A stretch of 64,000 bases of DNA from Haladaptatus sp. R4 (GCF_001625445.1 NZ_LWHG01000021.1:62001-126000); one strand, 5' to 3'; counted from the first letter of the stretch, positions 9,269 to 18,311 are shown. Notes: generated by a model from the letters alone, not told the origin. Made by a program: numbers and translations.

Positions 9269-9874
9269 ATGACGCACGGCGAACCGAGTATCATGTCCGA
9301 CCCGACACTCGATGACGAGGCACAGCGACGATTTCCGGTTCCGGAGTACGACGAACTCCCCGACAACCTCCGAGAGCGTATCGACGTGGAGACCGAACGC
9401 GCGGGGTTCACGCCGAACGTGTTCGCGGCGCTCGCGTACAAGCCCTCGCACTTCCGCGCGTTCATGGCCTTCCACGACGCGCTCGTGGACGACACGTCGC
9501 TCGACCGTGAGGAAGTCGAGATGATCGTCGTCGCCGTCTCGGGCGTCAACCACTGTTATTACTGCAACGTGGCGCACGGTGCGCTCGTACGCATCTACGC
9601 GAAACAGCCGACGCTTGCGGACCAGTTGGTGGCGAACTACCGACAGGCGGACGTGAGCGAGAAACGGATGGCGATGCTCGACGTGGCGGTGAAACTAACC
9701 GAACGCCCGACGGAGGTCTCGGAGGACGACCTCCAACGACTGCGCGACGTCGGCTACAGCGACGAGGAAGTCTGGGACATCGGGAGCGTGACGAGCTTTT
9801 TCAACCTCTCGAACCGAATGGCGCTGTTCGCCGACTGGCGACCGAACGACGAGTTCCACACGATGGGCCGGTAG
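9269..9874 (+). CDS. peroxidase-related AhpD/carboxymuconolactone decarboxylase-family protein
   Basis: A 201-residue protein from ATG 9269 (ATG 9293 is an alternative). A T-rich box at about 9236-9244 sits roughly 27 bases upstream of 9269, the spacing expected for a leaderless transcript. The CMD core is visible as VSGVNHCYYCNVAHGA, with the CxxC pair and His of the AhpD-like redox centre (about residues 92-105). The C-terminal FFNLSNRMA is typical of the peroxidase-related subfamily. The reductant and substrate are unknown. Confidence 0.85.
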   Translation: MTHGEPSIMSDPTLDDEAQRRFPVPEYDELPDNLRERIDVETERAGFTPNVFAALAYKPSHFRAFMAFHDALVDDTSLDREEVEMIVVAVSGVNHCYYCNVAHGALVRIYAKQPTLADQLVANYRQADVSEKRMAMLDVAVKLTERPTEVSEDDLQRLRDVGYSDEEVWDIGSVTSFFNLSNRMALFADWRPNDEFHTMGR

Positions 9875-10042
9875 GCGGGAGCAGTCGGCGTCGGCCGCCA
9901 ACAAACCCCGGGTGAACACTGAGAGTAGCAAGAACGGCGTCCGACCGTTTTCGCGGTCGAGGAATATTCCGGATGCCGTGGTTCGAGAGTAACTTCCTCG
10001 GCTGAAAAAGTCAACCACGAAACAGACGATATCGTATCTATC

Positions 10043-10243
10043 GTGGACATGCACATCGCCGGTTTGGGCGTCCTCATTATCATCGTCGGGATTTCCCGGT
10101 TCTATTTCTCCGGACTGACGACGCTCCGAATCGGGGATGATGGCGAAGTCGGGAACAGTACGAAGCGATACACGAAAGCATGGGGAGTCGGACTCGTTGT
10201 ACTGGGACTCGCCGTGATAGGATTGGCGTTCTCGGGGTCGTGA
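10043..10243 (+). CDS. small two-helix membrane protein
   Basis: A 66-residue protein from GTG 10043, or 64 residues from ATG 10049. Two hydrophobic segments (LGVLIIIVGISRFYF and VGLVVLGLAVIGLAF) flank a short polar loop. No family recognised. A TATA-like run is not obvious immediately upstream. It lies in a locally AT-rich stretch with a second tiny membrane protein. Confidence 0.55.
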   Translation: MDMHIAGLGVLIIIVGISRFYFSGLTTLRIGDDGEVGNSTKRYTKAWGVGLVVLGLAVIGLAFSGS

Positions 10244-10300
10244 TATATATGTATTATTTCGGCCAAAAATGAATTTCTGAGGGTGCTCCTACTAAGTATC

Positions 10301-10540
10301 ATGAAGAATAGAATCAATGATGGTCTGATTATGACCGGCGTTGGTGCAGTCATGCTTATCGGACTTTATCTGACGATACCGCTTCCACTCCAAGGGAAAA
10401 CCGCGGAGTACAGTGGAGGAATGCGGACGATTCCACCGATCTTTCCGTTTGCTTTCGCGGCGATATTCTTCCTCATCGGTGTCACTGCACTTCTCGGAAT
10501 CTATCCCGGGTGGGGCCTCGCGTGGGATAACCAGAGTTGA
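10301..10540 (+). CDS. small membrane protein
   Basis: A 79-residue protein from ATG 10301. Two hydrophobic segments (MTGVGAVMLIGLYLTI and FPFAFAAIFFLIGVTALLGIY) are separated by a polar loop. No family recognised. The sequence just upstream (10241-10260) is AT-rich (tatatatgtatt) and could be the promoter. The preceding small membrane protein has the same topology but no clear sequence similarity. Confidence 0.55.
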   Translation: MKNRINDGLIMTGVGAVMLIGLYLTIPLPLQGKTAEYSGGMRTIPPIFPFAFAAIFFLIGVTALLGIYPGWGLAWDNQS

Positions 10541-10580
10541 AGGGTGAACTGCGGATTAACAGGTGATAGCGGCCGTCAGT

Positions 10581-11585
10581 TCAACTCGACCGGTTCCGAA
10601 CCGCCGTCGCCGCCACTTCGACGGCGTCTTTCATGCTCTTGGACGACGCGATATCCTCCCCGGCGATGTCGAACGCGGTACCGTGGTCGACGCTCGTCCG
10701 GACGATAGGCAGACCGACGGTCATGTTCACGCCGCTTACCTCTCCGCCCGTGCTGAACCCGAGCATCTTGATCGGGACGTGTCCCTCGTCGTGGTACATC
10801 GAAACGACGCAGTCGAACTCCCCGCGGGCCGCCCGGACGTATATCGTATCGGGTGATTCGGGTCCCTCGACGTCGATTCCATTCTCCCGAGCTGCCTCGA
10901 CTGCCGGTGCGATTTCCTCGGCCTCCTCGTCGCCGAGGAGACCGCCATCGCTCGCGTGCGGATTCAGCCCCGCGACGGCGATGCTCGGGTCGTCGATACC
11001 GAGGTCGAGCAGACCGTCCCGCGTAACCCGAATCGTTTCGAGGACGTTCTCGGTCGTCACGAGGTCACAGGCGTCCCGGAGCGGCACGTGCGTGCTCACG
11101 TGCGTGACGCGAAGGTCGTCCTCGACGAGCATCATCGAGTAATCCGTGACGCCGGTTCGGTCGGCGAGCAATCCCGTGTGACCGGCGTGTTCACTTCCGG
11201 CCATCCGAGTCGCCTGCTTGTTGATAGGTGCCGTGACGACGCCATCGACATCCCCCGCCAGCGCGAGTTCGATGGCTCGTTCGACGTACTCCAAACTCGC
11301 CGCACCGAAGTCCTCGCGGAGCGCGCCCCATTCGTGGTTCGCGACGTTGTCGAGGTCGAGAACGTCGATGGTATTCGGTTCGAAGGCGGCATCACCGACG
11401 TCCGGTATCGACCGGACACCGAGGTCGATAGCACCGTCTGGGATCGCCTCGCGCATCACGTCGGCGTCCCCTACCACGAGAAGGTCCGCATCCGCCCGTG
11501 CCTCGGGGTACGCCTTCGCTATCACTTCCGCGCCGATACCACCGGGGTCCCCCATCGTCAGCGCCAACCGTGGGTTTCCGTCCAT
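10581..11585 (-). CDS. pdxA2: PdxA2-like 4-phospho-threonate/erythronate dehydrogenase
   Basis: A 334-residue protein of the PdxA family. TMGDPGGIGAEV opens the fold; the metal-binding histidines are seen in EHAGHTG, NPHASDGG and YHDEGHVP. PdxA proper makes vitamin B6 in bacteria, but archaea use the PdxS/PdxT route. Next to a DUF1537-type kinase, the better assignment is the PdxA2 subgroup, which oxidises D-threonate 4-phosphate or D-erythronate 4-phosphate with NAD and decarboxylates to dihydroxyacetone phosphate. It is the third gene of a minus-strand operon, 107 bp after the kinase. Confidence 0.85.
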   Translation of the reverse strand: MDGNPRLALTMGDPGGIGAEVIAKAYPEARADADLLVVGDADVMREAIPDGAIDLGVRSIPDVGDAAFEPNTIDVLDLDNVANHEWGALREDFGAASLEYVERAIELALAGDVDGVVTAPINKQATRMAGSEHAGHTGLLADRTGVTDYSMMLVEDDLRVTHVSTHVPLRDACDLVTTENVLETIRVTRDGLLDLGIDDPSIAVAGLNPHASDGGLLGDEEAEEIAPAVEAARENGIDVEGPESPDTIYVRAARGEFDCVVSMYHDEGHVPIKMLGFSTGGEVSGVNMTVGLPIVRTSVDHGTAFDIAGEDIASSKSMKDAVEVAATAVRNRSS

Positions 11586-11692
11586 CGCTCATCGTTTCGC
11601 CGGTGAATCGCTTCACTGTTTTCCCGTCGTCGGATAATCGTTTCCGGCGCTGTGGAGTGGGTCGGAGTCGAACTGATCGTTCAGCGCCCGTT

Positions 11693-12946
11693 TCACATCG
11701 GTACGCGGCGAAGGTGGTCGAGCGCGTCCGAGATGGTACCGTCCTCGCCGAAGGCACCCGCCTTCGTCACGAGCGGTGTCCCGTCGGCGAGACCGCCGCG
11801 AACTTCGCCAACCGGAACGCCGCTGGTGACCTCCTCCCCGCGCAGGGCGATACCACGAGCGTCGAGTTCGCCGAGGACGCCCTTCGTGACGGCACCGCCG
11901 GTGAGAAAGAGACCATCTGGGGCGTGCTCCGTCCAGACCGATTCGGTCGCGGTGGCGAGGGCCTCCGTAACGCGCTCACGAGCCTCGCGGTCACTCACTC
12001 CGGCCTCGGCGGCGGCACCGAGCACCATGTCGACATCGGCCGGGTCGCACGCCGAGGTGAGGACGACTGTTTCCTCGTCAGCCAAACGGTCGGTACACGA
12101 CACGGCCGCGGCGCGAACGGCGGCCTCGACGTCGTGGACGGCCCGCACTGCATCGAGGTGGACGACACGGTCGGCGGGAAGCGCGTCGAGTTGCGCGAGC
12201 GTCCGCTCGTTCACGCTCCCCGAAACGCCGAACGCCGTTCCCGATGGGTTCTCGGCGAGCGAAGTGCGGTCCGCCGTCGGTGTCGCCCGAACGCGAACGT
12301 GTTCGGCGAGGCCGCCGCTCCCGACGAGGAGCACGTTCCCGTTGGCGTCGTCACACCCGCTTGCGATGGCGTCGAGATGAACGTCGTGGACGGCGTCGAA
12401 GGTGACGAGACGCCCATCGTCGAGTGCCGCTGGAACGTCGTTCGTGCCGACCACCTCGATACCCGCGTGAGAGACGTCACTCGCCCCTTGCTGACGGAGG
12501 TGGTCGGGAAGCCGAGGGGAGTGTACCGGACTGTCCGGGTCGTTTCCCGCCTCCGTGTCGGTGACGAGCACTCCCTCGGTGAGATGATACCCGCACGCCG
12601 TAACGCGACCGTTCGACGGGAACGCGGGTGCCACGGCCGCCGCGTCGGCGTCCATCGCGGCCATTGCTGCCTCGATTTCGGCGGCGAGGTTCCCGCGTAA
12701 CGTGGAGTCCACCTTCTTGTAGACGGTGGCGGCGTCGATATCGGAGATGACGGTTGCGACGCGGGAAGCGGCTTCGTTCGGGGCAACGTAGCGGGAGTCG
12801 GTATCCACGACGAGAACCGCGGCGTCGGGCGATTCGAAATCGGGGTCCAGTCGGACGACCGTCTCGAACCCGCGGGCCGCGAAGCCGTGGCCGGTATCGG
12901 TCGCTCCCGTGAGGTCGTCGGCGACGACCAGCGTTCGGTCAGTCAT
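11693..12946 (-). CDS. four-carbon acid sugar kinase family protein (DUF1537, DtnK/OtnK-like)
   Basis: A 417-residue protein starting at ATG 12946, where it overlaps the stop of the upstream gene by eight bases. N-terminal DDLTGATDTG binds the acid-sugar substrate and KKVDSTLRGN follows at about residue 80, both diagnostic of the family. The C-terminal nucleotide-binding loop reads LTGGAVTKG, where bacterial members usually have GGDTA, so an Asp is replaced by Ala. Known members phosphorylate D-threonate, L-threonate or D-erythronate at the 4-position. Context with PdxA2 supports the same pathway here; substrate stereochemistry is open. Confidence 0.85.
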   Translation of the reverse strand: MTDRTLVVADDLTGATDTGHGFAARGFETVVRLDPDFESPDAAVLVVDTDSRYVAPNEAASRVATVISDIDAATVYKKVDSTLRGNLAAEIEAAMAAMDADAAAVAPAFPSNGRVTACGYHLTEGVLVTDTEAGNDPDSPVHSPRLPDHLRQQGASDVSHAGIEVVGTNDVPAALDDGRLVTFDAVHDVHLDAIASGCDDANGNVLLVGSGGLAEHVRVRATPTADRTSLAENPSGTAFGVSGSVNERTLAQLDALPADRVVHLDAVRAVHDVEAAVRAAAVSCTDRLADEETVVLTSACDPADVDMVLGAAAEAGVSDREARERVTEALATATESVWTEHAPDGLFLTGGAVTKGVLGELDARGIALRGEEVTSGVPVGEVRGGLADGTPLVTKAGAFGEDGTISDALDHLRRVPM

Positions 12947-14258
12947 CGAACCCGAAGGCGAAGTCGCCGTCGTCATCGAACGCGAGGGGGCGCAGGTCAC
13001 CCACTCTCGTGTCGTCTCGCTCCCGGAGTTCATCCGCGACGGGTTCGGAGACGTAGAGTTCGTCCGGCTCCAGCGTGTTCCGGATGTAGCCGATACGCAG
13101 GTCTTTCGGGTCGCGGACGCCCGTCATCGAGTACGCCAGCAGGAGCGTCGTTCGATCGCTCGGCGAGACGATGGGGATGTGTGCCCGCGACGGTTCGCCG
13201 CTCGTCACCGTGTTCAGGTAGGTATCCACGAGGTCCAATCGCTCGACGAGGTCTTCGTAAACGAAGTCAGCAAGGCCCACCCCGAGACCGTTACCGTGCG
13301 AAGCGGCGGTGATCGTTCGGACGTAGATGCGCCGAATTTCCGGTGAGTCGGGTTCGTGCTCGTCGAGGAACTGATACCGCCCGAGGACGTTCGTGTCCAT
13401 TCCGGTTCCAGAAACCTCCTTTCCCATCTCGTCCACGATGAGGAGGTCGAGTCGATCGACCGGAAGCCCCGGAAAGAGCTCCTTCGAGCGCTCCAGCAGT
13501 TCGGGTTCCCGGTCGGGAATGTCCCCGACGGGAACGCCCTCGATGTGTGCCGCTCGGTCGCGTGCGTTCTCGACGAGGGCGATGCCGCCGACCACTGGCG
13601 CGTGTTCGAAAATTAGGGCGGCGCGCTCCGCGACGACGGTTCCGAGACCGCGCGTGATGGCGGCGTTATGCATCTCCTCCGCACCCCGTTGCTTTCCGAG
13701 GCCGACGACGCACATCTTGGTCACCCCCGATTCCACCTCCGCGTGGAAGTCGGTGTGGAGTTTCACGCGATTTGTGAGGAGGACGGCGTCCGCGTCGAGC
13801 GCGACCGTCGAAACGGGGACGGGACGACCGGTTTCGTCCTCGGCGACCGATTCCACCGTCATCGCGTCGCGTATCTCGCAACCGAGGCGTTCCTCGGTGA
13901 CGCCGTACTCCGCGAGAACTGACCGTTGACCCTCAGGGGTTCCACCGCCGTGACTTCCCATCGCCGGCATCACGAACGGCTGGTAGCCTCGATCCGCGAG
14001 TTCGGCGACCGCCGCCTCGACGAGTTCGGGCATGTCGTGGATACCACGGCTCCCGACAGTGATTGCGACCTCGGCTCCCGGGTCGAGATCGGAGAGTGCC
14101 GGGATGTCGTCCACCGCCGCGCGCGTCGCGGAGGCCACGTCGTCGATCTGGGGCGGGTCGCGTTCTCGCGTGGCATACGCGACCCGTGGGAGGTCCTCGA
14201 TTTCGACGTCGTTGACGTTCTCGAATTCCGTCGGGCGTGGAACGTCAAGCGTAACCAT
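12939..14258 (-). CDS. LarA-like nickel-dependent racemase/epimerase family protein (DUF2088)
   Basis: A 439-residue protein starting at ATG 14258. MGSHGGGTPEGQ, and later a His, Lys and His in FHAEVESGVTK and EEMH, lie at spacings close to those of the LarA residues that hold the nickel-pincer cofactor (in LarA, Lys184 and His200 are 16 apart; here Lys and His are also 16 apart). The family includes lactate, malate and sugar-acid racemases or epimerases. First gene of the operon with the acid-sugar kinase and PdxA2, so an aldonate epimerase is plausible. No larB, larC or larE is in the window, so cofactor loading cannot be judged. Confidence 0.8.
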   Translation of the reverse strand: MVTLDVPRPTEFENVNDVEIEDLPRVAYATRERDPPQIDDVASATRAAVDDIPALSDLDPGAEVAITVGSRGIHDMPELVEAAVAELADRGYQPFVMPAMGSHGGGTPEGQRSVLAEYGVTEERLGCEIRDAMTVESVAEDETGRPVPVSTVALDADAVLLTNRVKLHTDFHAEVESGVTKMCVVGLGKQRGAEEMHNAAITRGLGTVVAERAALIFEHAPVVGGIALVENARDRAAHIEGVPVGDIPDREPELLERSKELFPGLPVDRLDLLIVDEMGKEVSGTGMDTNVLGRYQFLDEHEPDSPEIRRIYVRTITAASHGNGLGVGLADFVYEDLVERLDLVDTYLNTVTSGEPSRAHIPIVSPSDRTTLLLAYSMTGVRDPKDLRIGYIRNTLEPDELYVSEPVADELRERDDTRVGDLRPLAFDDDGDFAFGFDD

Positions 14259-14603
14259 GCGTTCAGTTCTCGACAAATAGACTTAGTTCTGTCCGTGGGG
14301 AACAAAACTCCACGTCCGGTGGGCGTTCGTACCGCGTGCGAATGGAACACGGAACGAAGCTTCGATACGTAAACGAATCCCGCGGAGCGGACTGCTGCCG
14401 TGTCGCGACAGGAACGCGAAGGCTCGGACCGCGCGCCACCAGTATCCTGGAAATTGAGGGAGGTACAGGGAATACGCTGCGGTGAACGAATATCGAGTGA
14501 GCACAGTGAGAGTCTCTTCGTGCTTGAACGACGGAATGGCATCGGTCGCGGCGGAGTTCCCCGGCCACATGACTTTCTTAACTTCGAACGGATACTTCAC
14601 GTG

Positions 14604-15731
14604 ATGGCCGACTCGTCAAGTGGCCTCAAGACTACGGAGGGGTCGTCCACATCGAACCAGTCTTCGGACGCTAGCGCCGTGTATACGCCGCCGAAACTCA
14701 TGAACAGCCTCCGCGCTCCACTGACCAGAACACGCGAGTGGCTCTTTCTCGTCGAGAATCGGATGCTGATCGCGGTCGGCTTCCTCGCCGTGGTCTTCTT
14801 CATCCTCCTTGCCATCGAATTGCTAACCAGCTTCGACAAGGAGACGTTGCAGCCGTTGTTTTACATCTTCGGAGCGCTGATCGGCGGTAATTTCACGCTC
14901 ATCACGATCGTGATCTCGATCAACCAACTCGTCATCTCACAGCAGCTCGGCGCACCGGGTGATCTCCGCCGACAGATAGAGGAGACGAACAAATATCGGG
15001 AAGCGGTGGAAGAGGAGGTCGATCGTGACGTCGCGCCGGTTACACCCACGGACTTCCTGCAACTCCTGCTCGACCAGACCAAGGCCCAACTCGACACGGT
15101 AAGCGATGAGTTGGATGACGTCTCCGATACCGAAGCACGTGACGACCTCGAACAACTCGTTTCACGTCTACGGACGCATATCGAACACGTCGAAACCCTC
15201 CTGAGCCGGGCCGAAGTCGGGTTGTTCGAAGCCCTGTCGGTCACGCTTCAAACCAACTACTCACAGGAGATATTCGAGATACGGACGCTCATGGACGATC
15301 ATTCCGACCAGTATTCGGACAGGGTGGGGGACGCGCTGAACGACCTGGTGGTTCGACTCGAACAGATCGACGTGGCTCGTCAGTATCTCAAAACCCTGTA
15401 CATCCAGGACGAGTTGGCGAAGATTTCGCGCGTCCTACTCTACACCGGTATCCCCGCGGTGGTGGTCGCCATCATCATGATGCATCAGTTCGCCGCGTCC
15501 AACCAGGCAGTCCTGACGCCGACGGTATTGTCGGCCCTCGTACCGGTGGCGCTGACCATCGGTATCGCCCCACTGAGCGTTCTCTTCGCGTTCGTGTTAC
15601 GGGTCTCGATGGTCTCACAGCGGACCGTCGCCATCACGCCCTTCACCACGCCGAGCCAGGAGGAGAGCATCAGTCCTGATTCGTTAGTCGAGGATACGTC
15701 GGACTCGGATCCCTCAAGCGACGGGCAATAA
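14604..15731 (+). CDS. four-helix membrane protein with coiled-coil central domain, unknown function
   Basis: A 375-residue protein from ATG 14604; the frame is open further upstream but without coding character. Hydrophobic helices at about 50-70 and 85-110, then a charged helical stretch (about 112-275) with coiled-coil-like heptads, then two helices at about 280-300 and 305-335, and an acidic Ser-rich tail. No family recognised. It could be a membrane sensor or scaffold. It is convergent with the ROK kinase gene, 38 bases apart. Confidence 0.7.
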   Translation: MADSSSGLKTTEGSSTSNQSSDASAVYTPPKLMNSLRAPLTRTREWLFLVENRMLIAVGFLAVVFFILLAIELLTSFDKETLQPLFYIFGALIGGNFTLITIVISINQLVISQQLGAPGDLRRQIEETNKYREAVEEEVDRDVAPVTPTDFLQLLLDQTKAQLDTVSDELDDVSDTEARDDLEQLVSRLRTHIEHVETLLSRAEVGLFEALSVTLQTNYSQEIFEIRTLMDDHSDQYSDRVGDALNDLVVRLEQIDVARQYLKTLYIQDELAKISRVLLYTGIPAVVVAIIMMHQFAASNQAVLTPTVLSALVPVALTIGIAPLSVLFAFVLRVSMVSQRTVAITPFTTPSQEESISPDSLVEDTSDSDPSSDGQ

Positions 15732-15769
15732 AATTCGATTTACAGCGTTCACGTCGCGACCACGCGGGG

Positions 15770-16734
15770 TCAGTCGCTGACCTGCTCCGCCACGGGTGCG
15801 CTCTCGTTCGCACCGAAGAACGTCGCCGCCCCGCCGTACAGTTCGATGTCCGCGCCCAAACTCGTGAGCTGGACGACCGGCGGGTCGGCGAGGACGTACT
15901 CGTCCAAGTGGCGGTGGATCCCATCCAAGATCCGGTCGGGGTTTTTGAGCGCGACGACCCGCCGAGCGTGATGATCCCGGGGTTGAACATGTTCGCGATC
16001 GCACCGATACCGGCGGCGTTGTACCGCGCCACGCGGTCGAGGACGTCCCCTGCGAACTCGTCACCGTCGTCGGCCGCCGCGAACACGTCGGGGGCGGAAA
16101 CCTCGTCCATCGAGCGAAGCATCGAGGATCGATCGTCCGTCGCCAGGAGGTGACGAGCGAACTGCGGAATTCCTCGACCCGAGCAGTAGGCCTCCCACGC
16201 ACCCCGAACGCCGGTGCTCGACAAGTCGCCATCCGCGACGATGGGGACGAGTCCGACTTCCGCAGCGTAGCCCTCTTCACCCCGAACAGGCGTGCCGTCG
16301 ATGACGACGCCCGCACCGATTCCCGTTCCGAACGTGACGTGGACGACGGTATCGGATCGGAACCCCGATCCGAAGGTGTCCTCCCCGATTGCGGCCGCCG
16401 TGCAGTCGTTTTCGACGGCCGTCGGAAGACCGAAGGCGTCCTTCATCGCGGCGGCGACCGGAATGTCGTGAATCGTCTCGCCGTCCGCCGTATCGAACTC
16501 GTCGATGACGCCCCGCTCGGCGTCGACGAGTCCGGTCGTCGAAACGGAGACGTGCCGGATCGTTCCGGGCGATTGCGTGCGGAGACGGTCGACGATATCG
16601 ACGAGTTGCGCCGTCAATCGCATCGGGTCCGTCGGTTCGGTCTCGACCGTTACGGGCCCCTCACGCGTGGCGGGTCCGTACCGAATCCGCGTGCTCCCGA
16701 TATCGATGACTGCGACGGAGGATGTAACGCTCAC
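15770..16734 (-). pseudogene. ROK-family sugar kinase, single-base frameshift
   Basis: The N-terminal 250 residues are a normal ROK kinase: an ATP-binding start VIDIGSTRIRYG, ENDCTAAAIGE, GTGIGAGVVIDG and NPGIITLGGS. After LGGS the frame is lost near 15957. The other frame continues as VALKNPDRILDGI and ends at the stop in 15770-15772. The span is 965 bases, one short of a multiple of three, so adding one base restores 321 residues. The broken frame would overlap the convergent gene by 62 bases; the restored one does not. ROK kinases phosphorylate glucose or related hexoses. No Cys-rich ROK zinc motif is seen, which is not rare in archaea. Likely a sequencing error. Confidence 0.8.
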
Positions 16735-16749
16735 GGAACGGGCTTCGCT

Positions 16750-16796
16750 AGGTATTCATATTATTATGCCCCCCATAACTGTCTTTTTGAATACCT
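16750..16796. promoter_or_regulatory. inverted repeat upstream of ROK kinase
   Basis: aggtattca at 16750-16758 is the exact reverse complement of tgaatacct at 16788-16796, with 29 AT-rich bases between. It begins 16 bases upstream of the ROK start and overlaps where the minus-strand promoter should lie. An operator or an RNA hairpin is possible. Confidence 0.35.
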
Positions 16797-17146
16797 GAAG
16801 GTCATTTTACCATACGTTCGTAACTATCCGTCGAGGTTACTGTATCCCTGAAACGCCCCTCCGTATTTCGTCGCGTATCCACGGAGAAAGCCGTGAGATT
16901 CGATCCACTCGGGGAAGGAGGGACGTTACAGGCACCGATTGACTATTGAGCAAAGCGACCTTTCGAATGGGACCGCTGACTTCGACCGTCTTACTGTCGG
17001 CTTGTTGATTGATTCGTTTGGATGCGCGCATCCGGAAAGTCAGAGTACGAAAGCAGGCGACGCCGGTCCGGACTGCAACTGACAGGGTTCAAAATTCTTC
17101 GCGCGTCACGTTGCTCCCGCTCACGAAGTTGTTCGCGGAAGCAAGT

Positions 17147-17168
17147 GGGCGCTGCAGGATTGTGAACC
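17147..17168 (-). repeat. duplicated 3' end of tRNA-Arg
   Basis: gggcgctgcaggatt at 17147-17161 repeats the acceptor-stem 3' strand and T-arm start of tRNA-Arg (17255-17269), followed by tgaacc after one extra base. The flank upstream (ttcgcgcgtcacgttg and so on) also resembles the flank of the intact tRNA about 108 bases later. It is a vestigial tRNA copy or an old attachment site. Confidence 0.6.
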
Positions 17169-17253
17169 ACGGTCGTTTCGCTTCACTCCACTCCCTGATT
17201 CGAATCCTTCGCGTGACATCATTCGCTCGTCACGTTCGTTCCTCGCAGAATGA

Positions 17254-17328
17254 TGGGCGCTGCAGGATTTGAACCCGCGGCAACTTGGTCCGAAGCCAAG
17301 CACTCTGTCCAGACTGAGCTAAGCGCCC
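17254..17328 (-). tRNA. tRNA-Arg (anticodon TCG)
   Basis: On the minus strand the cloverleaf is complete. The acceptor stem GGGCGCT pairs with AGCGCCC. The D-arm GCTC/GAGT encloses AGTCTGGACA. The anticodon stem is CTTGG/CCAAG with loop CTTCGGA, giving anticodon TCG. The T-arm is GCGGG-TTCAAAT-CCTGC. The discriminator is A and no CCA is encoded. Confidence 0.93.
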
Positions 17329-17429
17329 GCACTCAATCGTACTGCCCCCTACTTTTTAAACGTCGTGGTTTCGTCTCGTGGAAATCACATTCCGACCATT
17401 TATACCGCGTCGCCCGAGTACGTCGCCGT

Positions 17430-18311
17430 ATGAGTACAGACGGACGTGCGAAGGGACTGTTCGAACTCACACGTCCGGGCAACACGTTCGCCGCGGGAAT
17501 GCTCACGTTCATCGGGGCGTTCGTGGCGGGCGGCGTGTTCACCGATTCACAGCCGGTGCAGGTGGTCGCGGCCGTGGTAGCGACGTGGTTGGCGACCGGC
17601 GCGGGCAACGCCATCAACGACTACTTCGACCGGGATATCGACCGCATCAACGCGCCGGACCGACCGATTCCACGGGGGGCGGTGTCCCCGAAAGGAACGC
17701 TGCTCTTCAGCATCGTCCTGTTCGTCGGGGCCGTCGCCGCGGCGCTCTTGCTCCCGGTGTTCGCCATCGCAATCGCGGCGCTGAACCTCGTCGCGCTCGT
17801 CGCGTACACGAAACTGTTCAAGGGGTTGCCGGGCGTCGGAAACGCGGTCGTCGCCTATCTCGGCGGCAGCACGTTTCTCTTCGGGAGTGCCGCAGTCGCG
17901 GCCGACGCCGGGAGCACCGCGATTCCGGTGGACGGAATCCGAACCGCGGCCATCCTCTTCCTGCTCGCCGCGCTCTCGACGTTCACGCGCGAGATCATCA
18001 AAGACGTGGAGGACATGGACGGCGACCGCGAAGAGGGGTTGAACACGCTTCCGCTGGCCATCGGCGCGCGACCCGCGACGATTTTCGGAACGGTATTGCT
18101 CGTCGTCGCCGTGCTCGCCAGTCCACTCCCGTACCTGTGGGGGGTGTTCGGACTTCCGTATCTCGCCGTCGTCGTCCCGGCCGACGCGGTCATGCTCTAT
18201 GCGGCCGCCGAAAGCTTCGGAGATCCGACAGCAGGACAAAATCACTTGAAGTACGGGATGTTTCTCGCCGCGGTTGCGTTCGTCGTCGGTCGAATCGCCG
18301 TTCTCTTTTGA
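17430..18311 (+). CDS. geranylgeranylglycerol-phosphate geranylgeranyltransferase (DGGGP synthase, UbiA family)
   Basis: A 293-residue membrane prenyltransferase from ATG 17430; the frame runs further upstream through the tRNA but that part is not coding. NDYFDRDIDRINAPDRPIPRG is the Asp-rich prenyl-diphosphate site of UbiA enzymes and DMDGDREEGLNTLP the second. Eight or so hydrophobic helices follow. It adds the second geranylgeranyl chain to glycerol phosphate in archaeal ether-lipid synthesis, at the membrane. It stands alone, next to tRNA-Arg. A different UbiA enzyme is the fallback, but the short length and motifs fit the lipid enzyme. Confidence 0.85.
   Translation: MSTDGRAKGLFELTRPGNTFAAGMLTFIGAFVAGGVFTDSQPVQVVAAVVATWLATGAGNAINDYFDRDIDRINAPDRPIPRGAVSPKGTLLFSIVLFVGAVAAALLLPVFAIAIAALNLVALVAYTKLFKGLPGVGNAVVAYLGGSTFLFGSAAVAADAGSTAIPVDGIRTAAILFLLAALSTFTREIIKDVEDMDGDREEGLNTLPLAIGARPATIFGTVLLVVAVLASPLPYLWGVFGLPYLAVVVPADAVMLYAAAESFGDPTAGQNHLKYGMFLAAVAFVVGRIAVLF

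Larger units (their letters stand above)
16735..17253. other. intergenic region with inverted repeat and tRNA-derived repeat
   Basis: No gene is supported here. It holds the ROK promoter side with a 9-bp inverted repeat (16750-16796) and, at 17088-17210, a degenerate copy of sequence flanking and including the 3' end of the adjacent tRNA-Arg. Short open frames here have no coding character. Confidence 0.6.

Noticed and set aside
10581-11585. vitamin B6 synthesis role for the PdxA-like gene
   Set aside because: Archaea use another B6 route and the neighbouring kinase points to C4-acid use.
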